Source of the DNA: Coptis chinensis | Taxonomy: Eukaryota; Streptophyta; Magnoliopsida; Ranunculales; Ranunculaceae | Assembly (NCBI GenBank): GCA_015680905.1 | Contig: CM027380.1 | Span: 15,704,001-15,768,000 of the forward strand | Length of the DNA stretch: 64,000 bases | Direction of reading: 5' to 3' | Shown here: one piece after another, positions 32,081 to 42,913 of the stretch | Layout of the letters: every line of letters starts with the position of its first letter | How positions within the stretch are numbered: the first letter of the stretch is position 1 | The notes under the pieces: model-generated | The model's database searches: none | Told to the model about the DNA's origin: nothing | The model's input: only the letters and a program-made list of their open reading frames with translations | Program-made: the position numbers and the translations under genes

Positions 32081-32552
32081 GATGGTGACAGTGTGAAGAT
32101 CAATGTAGATGGTACTTCTCAAGGCCCCGGCCCTGCTGGGTATGGCTCCATATTCAGAAATAGCTGTTGTGACTTAATAGCTGTTGTATGCAGAAACATT
32201 GGATGTGCAACCAATTCCATAGCAAATCGAATGCCTATGCTATTCTAGAGAGCGTGGAGTATGCTATACGAATTGAAGGGGTTGGAAAAGACTCTGATTC
32301 TTCCGTTGCTGTGCATGTTTTCGGTGGCTCACAAGTTCCATAATGTTTAAGACAAAGGCGGAATAAATGCAAAAATGAGCGGGACTACTATTGATATTCG
32401 CAGCTTGGCAAGAAGCCAACTTTAGTGCAGATCAGGCTGCCGTGTTTGCGGTAGGTTTGTCAAACAATGAGCAGTAGTATGTTTGTAATGGGAAACCTAT
32501 GTGGATTACAAATTGGGAGGTCCCCGAACAATTGTACTTTAGATTTGAATAG
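32081..32552 (+). pseudogene. RNase H-like (RVT_3) domain remnant
   Basis: Reads VKINVDGTSQGPGPAGYGSI then FRNS, the first strand of the plant RNase H-like domain with its catalytic Asp in NVDG and the following G-G hairpin. After several frameshifts, MWITNWEVPEQLYFRFE at about 32500-32550 resembles the family's usual C-terminal tail. The middle has stops. It could be a host RNase H-like gene or the tail of a LINE; no reverse transcriptase was seen next to it, so I prefer a decayed host-type copy. Confidence 0.55.
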
Positions 32553-32827
32553 GTAGTTCTACTGGCGCAGTAGACTACAAACACTTTGTACTCTGTACGC
32601 TCTGCTCCGGCATCCGTACTCTTATTTTTCTTTCATTAATACAATGGTTGTTGATTTAGAAAAAAAAAATGGATTGGACAACCTAAAACCATGAGAATAG
32701 TAATATATCCATTGACGACCTCCTATAATGTATCTTCAATGGTAAAAATATCCTAAAATTTTCTTTTGCATATACAACTGGGAGTACGTAGTTCTAAAAT
32801 CTAGCCTCTAGGCACCATGATGAAAGG

Positions 32828-33053
32828 TGTTAAATTATGCTAGGAGATTCATATAGTGGTTAGTTGGTTAGGTTGAAGAGATGAAGTAGAGAAGAAGAAG
32901 AAAGGATGGAGGCACAAGAAGAAGGTAGGGTTTAGAGTATATTTACTCTAATCTACAATTCATATATTTATGCTGGTTTCACCATAATAGAAACTACTAA
33001 ATAAGATACGGTCTCACACTTATAGAATGTGTGAGACTCTACATACTTCAACA
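32828..33053 (-). repeat. 3' LTR of minus-strand copia
   Basis: 226 bp, TGTTAAATTATGC on the plus strand to CTTCAACA. Adjoins the C-run polypurine complement. Confidence 0.93.
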
Positions 33054-33059
33054 CCCCCC

Positions 33060-36000
33060 CTTCAAGCTGGAGTATATATATCGCTCATGCCGAGCTTGGT
33101 ACCAATATAATTCAAAACTGGACGAATCACTGGTTTGGTGAAGATATCAGCTAACTGATCTCGAGACGCCACATAAGGAGTACTTATCTCCTTTGTTTCA
33201 ACCTTATGTCAACCATAATGACAATCTACCTCTATGTGCTTAGTTCGCTCATGAAATACTGGATTAGAAGTGATATGAATAGCTGCTTGATTGTCACAAT
33301 GAAGAGGGATCGGTAGTTGTACCTCAAAACCTAACTCATGTAGCAGATTACGAATCCACATTAACTCACCAGTCCCTTGAGCCATAGCTCTATACTTAGC
33401 CTCTGCACTAAACTTTCACACAACTGTATGCTTTTTACTCTTCCATGTCACCAAATTTCCACAAAGGAAGGTACAATACCCAGTGGTGGATCGTCTATCT
33501 GAAACTGATCATGCATAATCAGCATCTAAATATCCAACAACATCAAAATTTCCATTAGAACGATATACCAATCCACGACCAGAAGAACCTTTCAAATACC
33601 GCACAATACGAATAACTGCCTGGTAGTGAGGAATCCGTGGTGCATGCATATACTGAGATACTACACTGACTACAAATGAGATATCTGGGAGAGTGATAGT
33701 AGCATAGACCAGCTTTCCCACCAGTCTACAGTATCCCTCAATATTGGCATACAACTCTCCAACATCTGACTAGAGTTTGTCGTTCGAATCCATAGGAATC
33801 TCTACTGGGCGAGCTCCTAAATTACATGTCTCACTGAGCAGGTCTAATACATACTTTCTCTGTGAGAGATGAATTTCACCAGGGAACCTTATAACTTCAA
33901 TGCCTAAGAAATACTTCAGTTCTCCTAGATCTTTGGTCTGGAACTGTCTTGAGAGATTGACTTAAAGTCGAGCAATACCCTGTTTGTCAGACCCTGTGAC
34001 AATGATATCATCAACATATACAACTAAGACAATAATTCCTTGCTGGGCCTTTCAGTAAAAAAAGGAATGATCATATTCACACCTAGTCATTCCATTAGCC
34101 ATCAAAACTTGGCTACACTTCGCAAACCAAGCTCTAGGAGACTGCTTAAGCCTATAAAGAGACTTCTTTAATTGACAGACTTTCTCCCCTTGAGCAACAA
34201 AACCAGGAGGTTGTACCATATAAATTTCCTTCAGGAGATCTCCATGTAAAAAGGCATTCTTCACATCCAACTGAAACAGAGGCTAGTGATGATTAATAAC
34301 AATACGCACAGAGGCTAACTTTGCAACAGAAGAAAACGTCTCGGAGTAATCAATCCTATAAGTCTGGGTAAAGTCTTTTGCAACCAGGCGAGGCTTTAAA
34401 CGAGAAATAGTACCATCCGGATTATGCTTAATAGTAAAACCCAACTTACAAGCAACCGCTTTCTTCCCAGAAGGAAGATCTGTAAGGACTCAAGTGTCAT
34501 TAGAATACAAGGCACTCAACTCCTCGTCCATTGCTTGCTTCCAGCTAGGATGGGATAGAGCTTCCCTGTAGTCAAAAGGGACAAAAACAGACAACAAGGA
34601 CATAGCAAAAGACTTGACAAATGGTGGTAAATGATAAGTGGAAACATACTAAGAAATTGAATATTGGGCATACTTACTAGGAAGACGCATACTGGCAGGT
34701 GGACGTTCAAGTCTCCGTAGGGCAATAGGAACATCGAGGTCAGACGGAATGGCAATAGGATCCACGCAACCACGGTGTGAAGAGGTGAGGCGGTGGGAGC
34801 AATTGAACTTTCGGCCTCAAACTTGCGAACATCAGTTGTAGGCAAAGGCGACGCTGTTCTCTCTGTAAGGTGCATCGTAGTAGCGGCGCTTGTCTCCATC
34901 TACTGGTTCTCCAATATCTGTAGGGCGCACACGCGCGCCAGTAAGGGCATCTGTAGGGCGCGCGCTCTCTGTCTCCTAGTTCTCCAATATCGGTAGTGAT
35001 AACCTGATCATTAGCTCCCCCATGAACACCAATAGTCGCAAGAAGATCAACAACACCAGATGGCAGAACATAATCCTCAAATGGTTCAGAGGACACCTTC
35101 CCTACTAAAGAGTAAAACGGGACATCTTCAAAAAAAGTAACATCAGCACAGACAAAGGATTTGCGCAGATGAGGACTATAACACTTGTACCCTTTCTGTG
35201 TATGTGAATACCCAAGGAAAGCACACTTAATAGCACGAGAGTCCAATCTATCACGACTTGGTTGAAGATTATGAACAAAGCAGACACAACCAAAAATACG
35301 AGGGGGAATATGGAAAGAAGGTTGACCAGGAAAAAGAACAGAGTGTGGCGTTTTCCACCTAACACTGAAGAGGGCATACGATTAATCAAGTATATGGCGT
35401 AAGGATCTCTCCTCTTGAATAAAACTTTGGGAGATTTGTTTAAAACATTAAGCATCGGGCAACTTCAAGAATGGGTCTGTTCTTTCTCTCAGCAACCCCA
35501 TTTTGTTGAGGTGTATCCACACATGAGGTTTGATGTGTAATGCCATAGTCATCTAAAAAACACTCGAATATTGCAGATGTATAGTCTTTGGCATTATCAG
35601 TTCGAAAAACATGCATGTGTGCAAAATACTGATTAGTAATCTCCGCATAAATTTTTTGAAATACAGAGAATACTTAAGAACGATTTTCCATAATATAAAC
35701 CCAACAAACACGAGAGAAATCATCGATAAAAGTAATAAAGTACTTGGCTCCAAAGGCCAGTGGTTTTACAAGGACCCCAGACATCTGAATGAACTAACTG
35801 AAAAGGAGCACTAGAACACTTATTTAACCTATTTTGGTAAGTAGCACGACGATGTTTAGCTAACTCACAAACCTCACAACTTAAAGACTGAATACTAGAA
35901 GAAATATTAGGAACTAAACTTCGCAAACTAGCCAGAGGAAAATGACCAAGACATCTATGCCACTGAACAGGAGAGACCGAGACTGTGAGAGCCTACTTCT

Positions 36001-37407
36001 GGTGAGAGTGCCCATAACCATCTTGAAAGTATTAATAGATGTCGCCGTGCTCATACCCCCCACCAACTAGTGTCTTTGTCTGTAGATCCTGAAACACAAC
36101 ATGAGTGGAAGAAAACATGACATTACAGTGAAGAGATTGGGTGAGACGATGAACAAACAATAGATTAAAGGGGAAATTTTGAATAAGCAAGACAGAGACA
36201 AGTGACACATAACGAGTTAACTGAATAGTACCCCGACCAAGAATACTAGCCTTTGCCCCATTTGCTAATATGATAAATGATGGTGTATGAGTATACTCAA
36301 GATTAGAAAACAATTGGGGATTACCTGTCATATGATCAGAAGCTCCTGAGTCAATGACCAAAGAGTTGTTACCACTTGTATGAAGACATGTTTTACCTAA
36401 GTCGGCTAGGGTTGCAGTATGTTGGTTAGATGGACTCGATGAACTGACTGGAATAGTTTGTATCCGCTTCATCAGGGCTGCAAGGTCTTCTTAAACTTGT
36501 TGAAAGTCGGCCACTTTCTGATCAACTACTGTGGCATTGTTGGCTTTGTGCAAAGGTGGGCGACCTGTTATATCCCAACAAAAATTAGAACTATGATTTG
36601 TGCGCCCACAATGCTCACAAGGATCAAAACCACCCATACCACGACCACTCCCTTGGTTGCGACCACTTCCACGTCCACGACTGGCTCTACCCCCTCTACC
36701 TCCATTACCATGACCAGAGGAGGGATTGTTATAATTATTGCTGCTTGGAGGGATCAATAAAGCCGCGACTTGTCATTGTGGTTTGGAGGAGGTCGCGATG
36801 TGATAAAAAAGACGAGAATATGCTTGCATGCAGTAGGGAGCTTAGATTCGGCTTGAACTTGGGCTTTCACATTAGCAAACTCAAGACGTAGCCCATATAG
36901 GAATTTTGAGACTCAATATTCCTCTCGTTGTTTCTTTAACTGATTTATGTCTGTAGTAAGTGGGTGATAAATATTAAGTTCTTCCCACTTGCTACGAAGA
37001 GAATTATAATACTCAGAGATAGACATATCGCATTGAGTTAGATCAAAGATGTTCTCATACAACTAAATGATACGAGAAGTATTTTGAGATTGAGAGTATG
37101 ACTCTTGTAGATATTCCCAAATCTCCTTGGAGGTTTTGAAAAACCGCACAGTATTACAAACATCCTTCTCTATAGTATTCCACAGAAAATTCTTAACTAA
37201 GGCGTCATCTTTCGTCCAAGTTGTCTTTCCTTTATCATCTGGGGGATCTGTCAGATGACTCTTCTTACCTTTTCCAATAAGATAAATAGTAATTGCTTCT
37301 GCCCATTGAAGGTAATTGGCAACACCCTCCAATTTGACAAAAGTCATACTAACAGAGAAAATAAACGTATTACCGAATTCATCGGATTTTGGAACAACAT
37401 CAGTCAT
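33060..37407 (-). pseudogene. Copia gag-pol remnant (minus strand)
   Basis: Gag starts MTDVVPKSDEFGNTF at 37407 and contains WAEAITIYLIGKGKKSHLT. A glycine/arginine-rich stretch leads to a CCHC knuckle (CEHCGRTNHSSNFC, about 36590-36630). The protease active site is DSGASDHMTG at about 36340-36370. Integrase fragments include VCELAKHRRATYQNRL then [10 protein letters not shown] (about 35770-35880). RT has MDVKNAFLHGDLLKEIYMVQ at 34210-34270 and a YVDD box near 34010. RNase H ends in CDNQAAIHI and LADIFTKP segments between 33100 and 33310. Stops and frameshifts break the frame many times. Confidence 0.9.
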
Positions 37408-37717
37408 TGTAAAGAGAAGAAAAACTCACTGTATGGAAAGGAAGATAGATCATGCGAGATACAAGATCTCGAAAGCGCTATCCTCGAAAACTCCTTAAAG
37501 AAAGTGTGTGTCTTGGCGCTTACATAGAAATCTGAGATCTGAGAGATGGCGATAGCACGCCTTCCCCCTTTGAAAACTTGACGTATTCCTCTTTATCAAT
37601 ACCGAGAGATTGCGGAAGCGAAACAATACTAAGACAACAACTAATACTAAAACTGGAACCTTGAAACTGCGGATCTTTCTCTTAGCATTCTCTAAACAGA
37701 GTCGGCTCCTGATACCA

Positions 37718-37943
37718 TGTTAAATTATGCTAGGAGATTCATATAGTGGTTAGTTGGTTAGGTTGAAGAGATGAAGTAGAGATGAAGAAGAAAGGATGGA
37801 GGCACAAGAAGAAGGTAGGGTTTAGAGTATATTTACTCTAACCTACAATTCATATATTTATGTTGGTTTCACCAGAATAGAAACTACTAAATAAGATACG
37901 GTCTCACACTTATAGAATGTGTGAGACTCTACATACTTCAACC
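37718..37943 (-). repeat. 5' LTR of minus-strand copia
   Basis: 226 bp. Its F-box-facing end reads CTTCAACC where the other copy has CTTCAACA, a one-base change at the terminus. The last bases supply the new stop codon of the F-box gene. Confidence 0.93.
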
Positions 37944-39491
37944 AAAGGTATCGAGGTGGCTATAAGATCTTAGAACTACTTGGACCCTTGCTGAGGCAGT
38001 AGGAAGTGAAAGTATCTTCTTACCAAAATCTTCCAGCTCTTTCTCTCTCTTTCTTGACAAGGCACTAGAGGTTCTCACTGTGAAAACCTCTAGGACAACT
38101 GCAGACTTTAGAACAAATTCTATAAACTTAAGATCGTCTTTACAACCTACAATTCCCAAGATCTCAAGAGATTTAAGATGGTCAATGCATGGGAGCAACT
38201 CTACCCAGTCTCCATCCCTGTATACCTGATTTATTCTCATGGCAAGGGTTTCTATGCGAGGAGAACTCTTTAACAAGTTAGAAAAAGGACGGACGGAAGA
38301 ACTACCCTCCCATCCGGTAAGGCGCAAACACCTGAGATTGATAAAATGATTGAACTGCTGATCCGGCGTATCTGTAGACCTTTTTCTTGATACTGACACA
38401 GATAATTCAATTGAAGTGGCATTATAGAGACCTTTAAGAATTTTATTCAACAATTTTGGATGTATTTCATCAGGACTATCAAGTTGTGCGTTAACTAGAG
38501 AGGAAAGGTTATGTAGAGAATAATCCCCGAACAACCAACCTTTGAGTAAGAATGATGCTAGCTTCGGAGCAGATACCTTGATCTTGCAAGGACTATCTCT
38601 GTACTTATTTTTTACAACCAAGTTCTCTAGCCGAGGAGCAGAGATATTTAGAGTAGCGATATGGCCAAGATCACAGCGTTTTAAGCACAAGTTTTCCAAA
38701 ATAGGGTAGCTCAATACTAGCTCGCCGTCCAAATTGCCTTTAGGAAGCAGAACATGACTTAATTCCAACGTTTTGAGTTGAGAAGCCAAGCACATTGAAC
38801 TGGGAAGTTGAATTGATCCTGTACCATAAGCTTTACATAACTTGTATACTGAGATCGCTGATGTAAATATGGAAGAAGGCAACACTTTTACTTTTGGTCG
38901 AGTATAACGAACACTTGCAAAATTAATAATCAATTCATTAACATGTCCTCTTTTAACTGCACCCATCACCCAGTTAATGATCTGACTCAACTCGCAATAT
39001 TCGGAACAAAATAGGCAGAATTTTTGAATGTCAATGGAATCATCACGCATCAACAAAACATTGTTCACGAATTGCACAAACTTGTGTTTTATAGTTCGAC
39101 GGTTTCGTTCTCTTGGCTGCTTCCATAAAGAGTGACTAAAGTTAAGAATAGGTAGAAATTTCCACAAGTACATCCATCTTTTTGAAAGAGAACTCGTGGC
39201 GATGACTTCTTTCATGTCCAGAACAGAGAGGATTTCAAGAAGAAGTGAATCAGGTAAAGCACTAATTCTATCCGTTCCAACTCTTAAGCGAGACGTTCTT
39301 TGTCTCTTTGATCTTGGAGGCACGCTAGAACACACTTCTTCATCTTCGGATTCTTCAGTTGAATAAGAAGACCAATCAGGTGAATAAGAAGAAGACCAAT
39401 CAGGTGAATAAGAAGAAGAAAAATCAGCAGACGAATACCAACTCATGGTCAAATCTTCAAAGAAAAGTAGTTTCAATAATAGATTGATCAA
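37938..39491 (-). CDS. F-box/LRR-type protein with FBD-like C-terminus
   Basis: Uninterrupted 517-codon frame. The F-box lies at about residues 73-118 (DRISALPDSLLLEILSVLDM then SLSKRWMYLWKFLPIL), followed by LRR-like strands (LPSSMCLASQLKTLELSHVL, LENLCLKRCDLG, APRLENLVV) and an FBD-like tail (SLEILGIVGCKDD, EFVLKSAVVLEVF). F-box proteins recruit substrates to SCF ubiquitin ligases. The first Met (39491) gives a hydrophobic leader; the Met at 39446 (MSWYSSADF), just before a tandem SSYSPDW repeat, may be the true start. The C-terminus is altered: the copia LTR enters after DTF, so the frame ends G-stop. Joining across the insertion gives HHGA-stop, from DNA at 32812-32827. No introns are seen, unusual for many FBD genes. 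Probably translatable. Confidence 0.85.
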   Translation of the reverse strand: MINLLLKLLFFEDLTMSWYSSADFSSSYSPDWSSSYSPDWSSYSTEESEDEEVCSSVPPRSKRQRTSRLRVGTDRISALPDSLLLEILSVLDMKEVIATSSLSKRWMYLWKFLPILNFSHSLWKQPRERNRRTIKHKFVQFVNNVLLMRDDSIDIQKFCLFCSEYCELSQIINWVMGAVKRGHVNELIINFASVRYTRPKVKVLPSSIFTSAISVYKLCKAYGTGSIQLPSSMCLASQLKTLELSHVLLPKGNLDGELVLSYPILENLCLKRCDLGHIATLNISAPRLENLVVKNKYRDSPCKIKVSAPKLASFLLKGWLFGDYSLHNLSSLVNAQLDSPDEIHPKLLNKILKGLYNATSIELSVSVSRKRSTDTPDQQFNHFINLRCLRLTGWEGSSSVRPFSNLLKSSPRIETLAMRINQVYRDGDWVELLPCIDHLKSLEILGIVGCKDDLKFIEFVLKSAVVLEVFTVRTSSALSRKREKELEDFGKKILSLPTASARVQVVLRSYSHLDTFG

Positions 39492-40810
39492 AAGATAATC
39501 TGGATCTTTTGCACGTACGTCCTACACTATGTAGGTAACCTAAGCTTTCCTAATTGGTCTGGAATAGTGATTCCTAAATCAAATCCATTTTGACCTATTG
39601 GCCGACTTTGAAATACAAGAAATTGGGCTGATTTCGTTTCAAAACAACACTAGGAGGACATGATTTTTTAATAATCACTCACAAACCCAATTTCTACATT
39701 TAAATAGCCCAGGAACCCAACCCAGTTTTTAAATTTTAATAACCATTAAGGACAAAATAAGTTGACCCGACTATTTTTCTATTTTTAAAATCTCACTTTT
39801 ACCCTTCCCCATTTTGTATATAAAGGAAACTAATTTTCAAATTTGGAAAATCACCCGCGTCTGCTACAGCTCACGGGTTGCTATACCAAGATCGAGTGAT
39901 TTTCTCAAATCTCAACCTGAAACTTTCAATGGTTCTCTCGAAGATCGAGTTATTTCCTAAAATCTCAACTGAAGCTTTCAATCAAGCTCTCTAAAAGGTA
40001 TATTCAATCATTATACCAATTTGAAATCATATTTAAAATCATATAATGATTTTTCGATTTTTTCATGTTGTTATGCTTTTAATTTTGTTTAAAAGCGTGA
40101 ATTTAATTTTAGTTTTTAATTTTGTTTGTTCATTAGTTAAATCGGATATGAGATTTGAGATTTAGATTTTAATGTTTTGTTTGTTATGTTCATTCTTAAT
40201 TGAACATTAGTATTTTGATTTGGTTTTGCTATGTTTCTAAAGATTATATTATTAACGGGTAGATTGTTCATATCCTTGTTGGGTATGAACAAGATTTGTT
40301 CATATTATTGTTTGGTATGAACAACGATTGTTCATCTGAGTGTTTGGTATGAATCAACTGAAATATTTTTTATTTGTGATTTTGTCTATTTTTTTGCGGT
40401 TTATATATATCATCTTGTGATTGGAGTCTTTTGCTACAATGTCGACACTTTTCTATTAAGTATTAGGTTGAATTCTTACGTGATGGTATTACACAAGAGT
40501 TATGTGGCAAATGGCCCTGAATTGGGATTAAGGTGTTTTAATATGTATTTCTCCGTGAAAGATAATTTGATTCAATCGATGGGGAGTTGCATTCTTTGGC
40601 TTGCTATTGTTTTGCAAAGAAGATTCCAATTATAAAGATTAATTTGGTTGTTTGTGTGAGTTCATTGATTACCTCTAGTTATGCTAGTTTTGCAAGTTCA
40701 TCAAGTTGTGGTGGTGGTGGTGGTGAGGTTGTTGCTCATAAAACTTACAAGTCCGATTTTTTGGTGGTGTAACTTTGATGGCGGTGTTGGAGTAACGATT
40801 TGCTTTAGGT
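39492..40810. other. Upstream region shared by the F-box gene and the Mutator-like element
   Basis: 39492-40000 is the likely minus-strand promoter side of the F-box gene; I could not fix a TATA box. From about 40260 repeated GTTCATA / GGTATGAAC motifs begin, the same motif found in the transposase intron and beyond its 3' end, so the Mutator-like element probably starts in this stretch. I could not locate its terminal inverted repeat. Confidence 0.4.
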
Positions 40811-42739
40811 GCTTTGAGTTTAAGCTATAAATTGATAGAGTATTCTATTGTGAGTGGTTACAAATATGAATTAATCAAGAATGAAGAGTTTAGAGTGACC
40901 GCAGTTTGTGAGAATAAGAAAGAGCAGAAATGTGAATGGTGTATACACTCTTGCGATTCATATGGATGTTTTGAGATTAAGAAGATTAATCTCACACACA
41001 CATGTGGTTTTGCATTTAAAGACTACAAACATCCACCTCTCACTTCTTATCTTGTAAAGACTCATATTTTAGATTTTGTTAGAGATAAACCTTCTTTGTC
41101 ATTGGCGGATATTAACTTTTTTTATAGTCGTGAGTATGAGTTATGCGGGTAAGAAGTTGGCATTTATAGAGTTGTATGGTGATATTGCTTCATCCTATAA
41201 TGAACTCTTGTGGTATACAAAAGAGTTGAAGCGAAAAGATCTTGGGAATTGTGTTGATCTTCAAGTGAATGGTGAGAATGGGAAGTTTGGGAGGGTATTT
41301 GTTGCTTTTGAATAAAGTATTTATGGTTTTAAATATTGTCGCTCGATGGTATATTTAGATGGGACATTCTTGAGATCAAAATATAAAGGGTGTTTTTTGG
41401 CTGCTACTGCCAAAAATGGCGATCAAGGTGTTTCCCTTATCTTACTTGCACGTTTTATACCTAATTTAAATATAACCATGTATTGTTCATACCTGTTTTA
41501 GGTATGAATAGGTATGAACACCTATTGTTCATACCTGTTTCCGCTATGAATAATTAGTGTTCATACCTTTTCAGTTATCTCATATTTTGTTATCTTATGT
41601 TGTTTTGTAGGATTGTTTCCTCTTGTTGTTGGTGTTGTTGATATTGAAAATGAATCCAATTGGTTTTGGTTTCTTGATATGTTTAAGAAGGCTTTTGGGT
41701 ATGAGAGGAGGTATACCTTTCTGAGTGGTAGACATCATGGTTTGCTTGTGAACATTCCTCTTGTATTTCCTGGCTCATATCACAGTTTTTGCTTGTGGCA
41801 CATGGAGAACAACCTTAGAACAGTTTTGTCAAAGACATGTGGTTTGACAAAAGTGTTGGTGGCCTTATTCAAGAAATGTGTTTATGTTGCCACACATGAG
41901 GTGTTTGAGGAGCGCATGGCTGAATTGTTGAATATAGGTGGAATCACGGTTTCAAATTTTAAATGTCTAGGGCACCTTATGAGAATTGGTCAAATCGTAC
42001 TTTAAGTGGTGCCCTATGGTGAGATGTGCTCTTCTCTCGGGAGTGCTTCAACAACCGGATAGACAAAGAGCGTTATCTGCCCATTACAACCATGTTAGAT
42101 GAAATTAGCATTAAGATGATGAATATGGCATCCGAGCGGAGGAAGGAGTGCAAGAACTAGAAAACTATTCTTTTTCCTAAAATGGAATCGAAGTTGGCTT
42201 AGAGGATTGAGGGAGGCTCGTGGTGTGTGGTGTGATAAGGTCAAATAAGCATGTGTTTCAAGTTATTCTGAGAGAAGCATGAGTATCGGGTAGATTTGCT
42301 TAATAGAGAGTGCACTTGCAATAATTGGGGCATAGATGGGTTTCCTTGTTGGCATGCGATTGCAAGTATTTATTGCAAAGGGGATTCAGTGTATTCATAT
42401 ATTGAAGTTGCATTTCTCGCAACTTTTATTAGCAGCACCTGCTTTCATGGAATCACTGCAATTAGCCGCAATGAGATCTGTTCGGATGTTTCTGATGAAG
42501 TGGGCATTCTGCCACCAGATATGAAGAGGGCTCCGGGTAGCCCACAAGTTAAGAGAATTGAGAGCACAAGTGTTATGCGCTATACTGCCCACAAATGCGA
42601 AAAATGCCACAAGACCGACCGACATGACCGAAAGACTTGCCTTGGGAAATCTGTTCATGTGCCAACTGATGATGGGGAATCTAGATCAATGGTAGAGTTG
42701 CCTAGTGACGATGGGGTATCTAGGGCTTTGCAATAATAT
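40811..42739 (+). pseudogene. Mutator-like (MULE/MuDR) transposase, decayed
   Basis: Exon 1 (about 40811-41427) has the N-terminal zinc-finger-like WRKY/GCM1-type region (FRVTAVCENKKEQKCEWCIH then CDSYGCFEIKKINLTHTC), then ELLWYTKELKRKDLGNCVDL and the catalytic segment MVYLDGTFLRSKYKGCF. A GT-AG intron lies at 41428-41610. Exon 2 reads LFPLVVGVVDIENESNWFWF, FLSGRHHGLL, YHSFCLWHMENNL, a SWIM zinc finger at about 42305-42365 (CTCNNWGIDGFPCWHAIASI) and a C-terminal knuckle (CEKCHKTDRHDRKTC). The usual SDRHKG motif is SGRHHG, so a catalytic Asp is replaced. Frame breaks lie at about 41150 and 42000-42290; TAG at 42158 replaces a likely Trp. Confidence 0.88.
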
Positions 42740-42908
42740 TTTGATGTGGGAAGCACTAGTGAGGCCATTTGATGTTTTGTTTTTGTTTGACTTATTAATA
42801 TGAATCTGAGTTTTGGAATTTGTTTTTAAAAGTCTCTTATGATTTATATCATCCATTTTATTAAGTTTTTTGTGTTTTGTACAATTATTGAGGTATGAAC
42901 AATGGTTA
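42740..42908. other. 3' flank of the Mutator-like transposase
   Basis: AT-rich DNA ending in AGGTATGAACAATGGTTATTC, another copy of the GGTATGAAC motif. The LTR element inserts here. Confidence 0.5.
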
Positions 42909-42913
42909 TTCAT

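Larger units (their letters stand above)
32828..37943 (-). mobile_element. Ty1/copia LTR retrotransposon at the 3' end of the F-box gene
   Basis: Two 226-bp LTRs (32828-33053 and 37718-37943), flanked by the 5-bp target duplication AAAGG at 32823-32827 and 37944-37948. On the minus strand, LTR then TGGTATCAGGAGCCGAC (a copia primer site for initiator-Met tRNA) starts at 37717. The other LTR is preceded by a polypurine run (complement of CCCCCCCTT at 33054-33062). Gag, protease, integrase, RT and RNase H follow in copia order. LTRs differ by only a handful of bases, so the insertion is recent. Confidence 0.94.
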
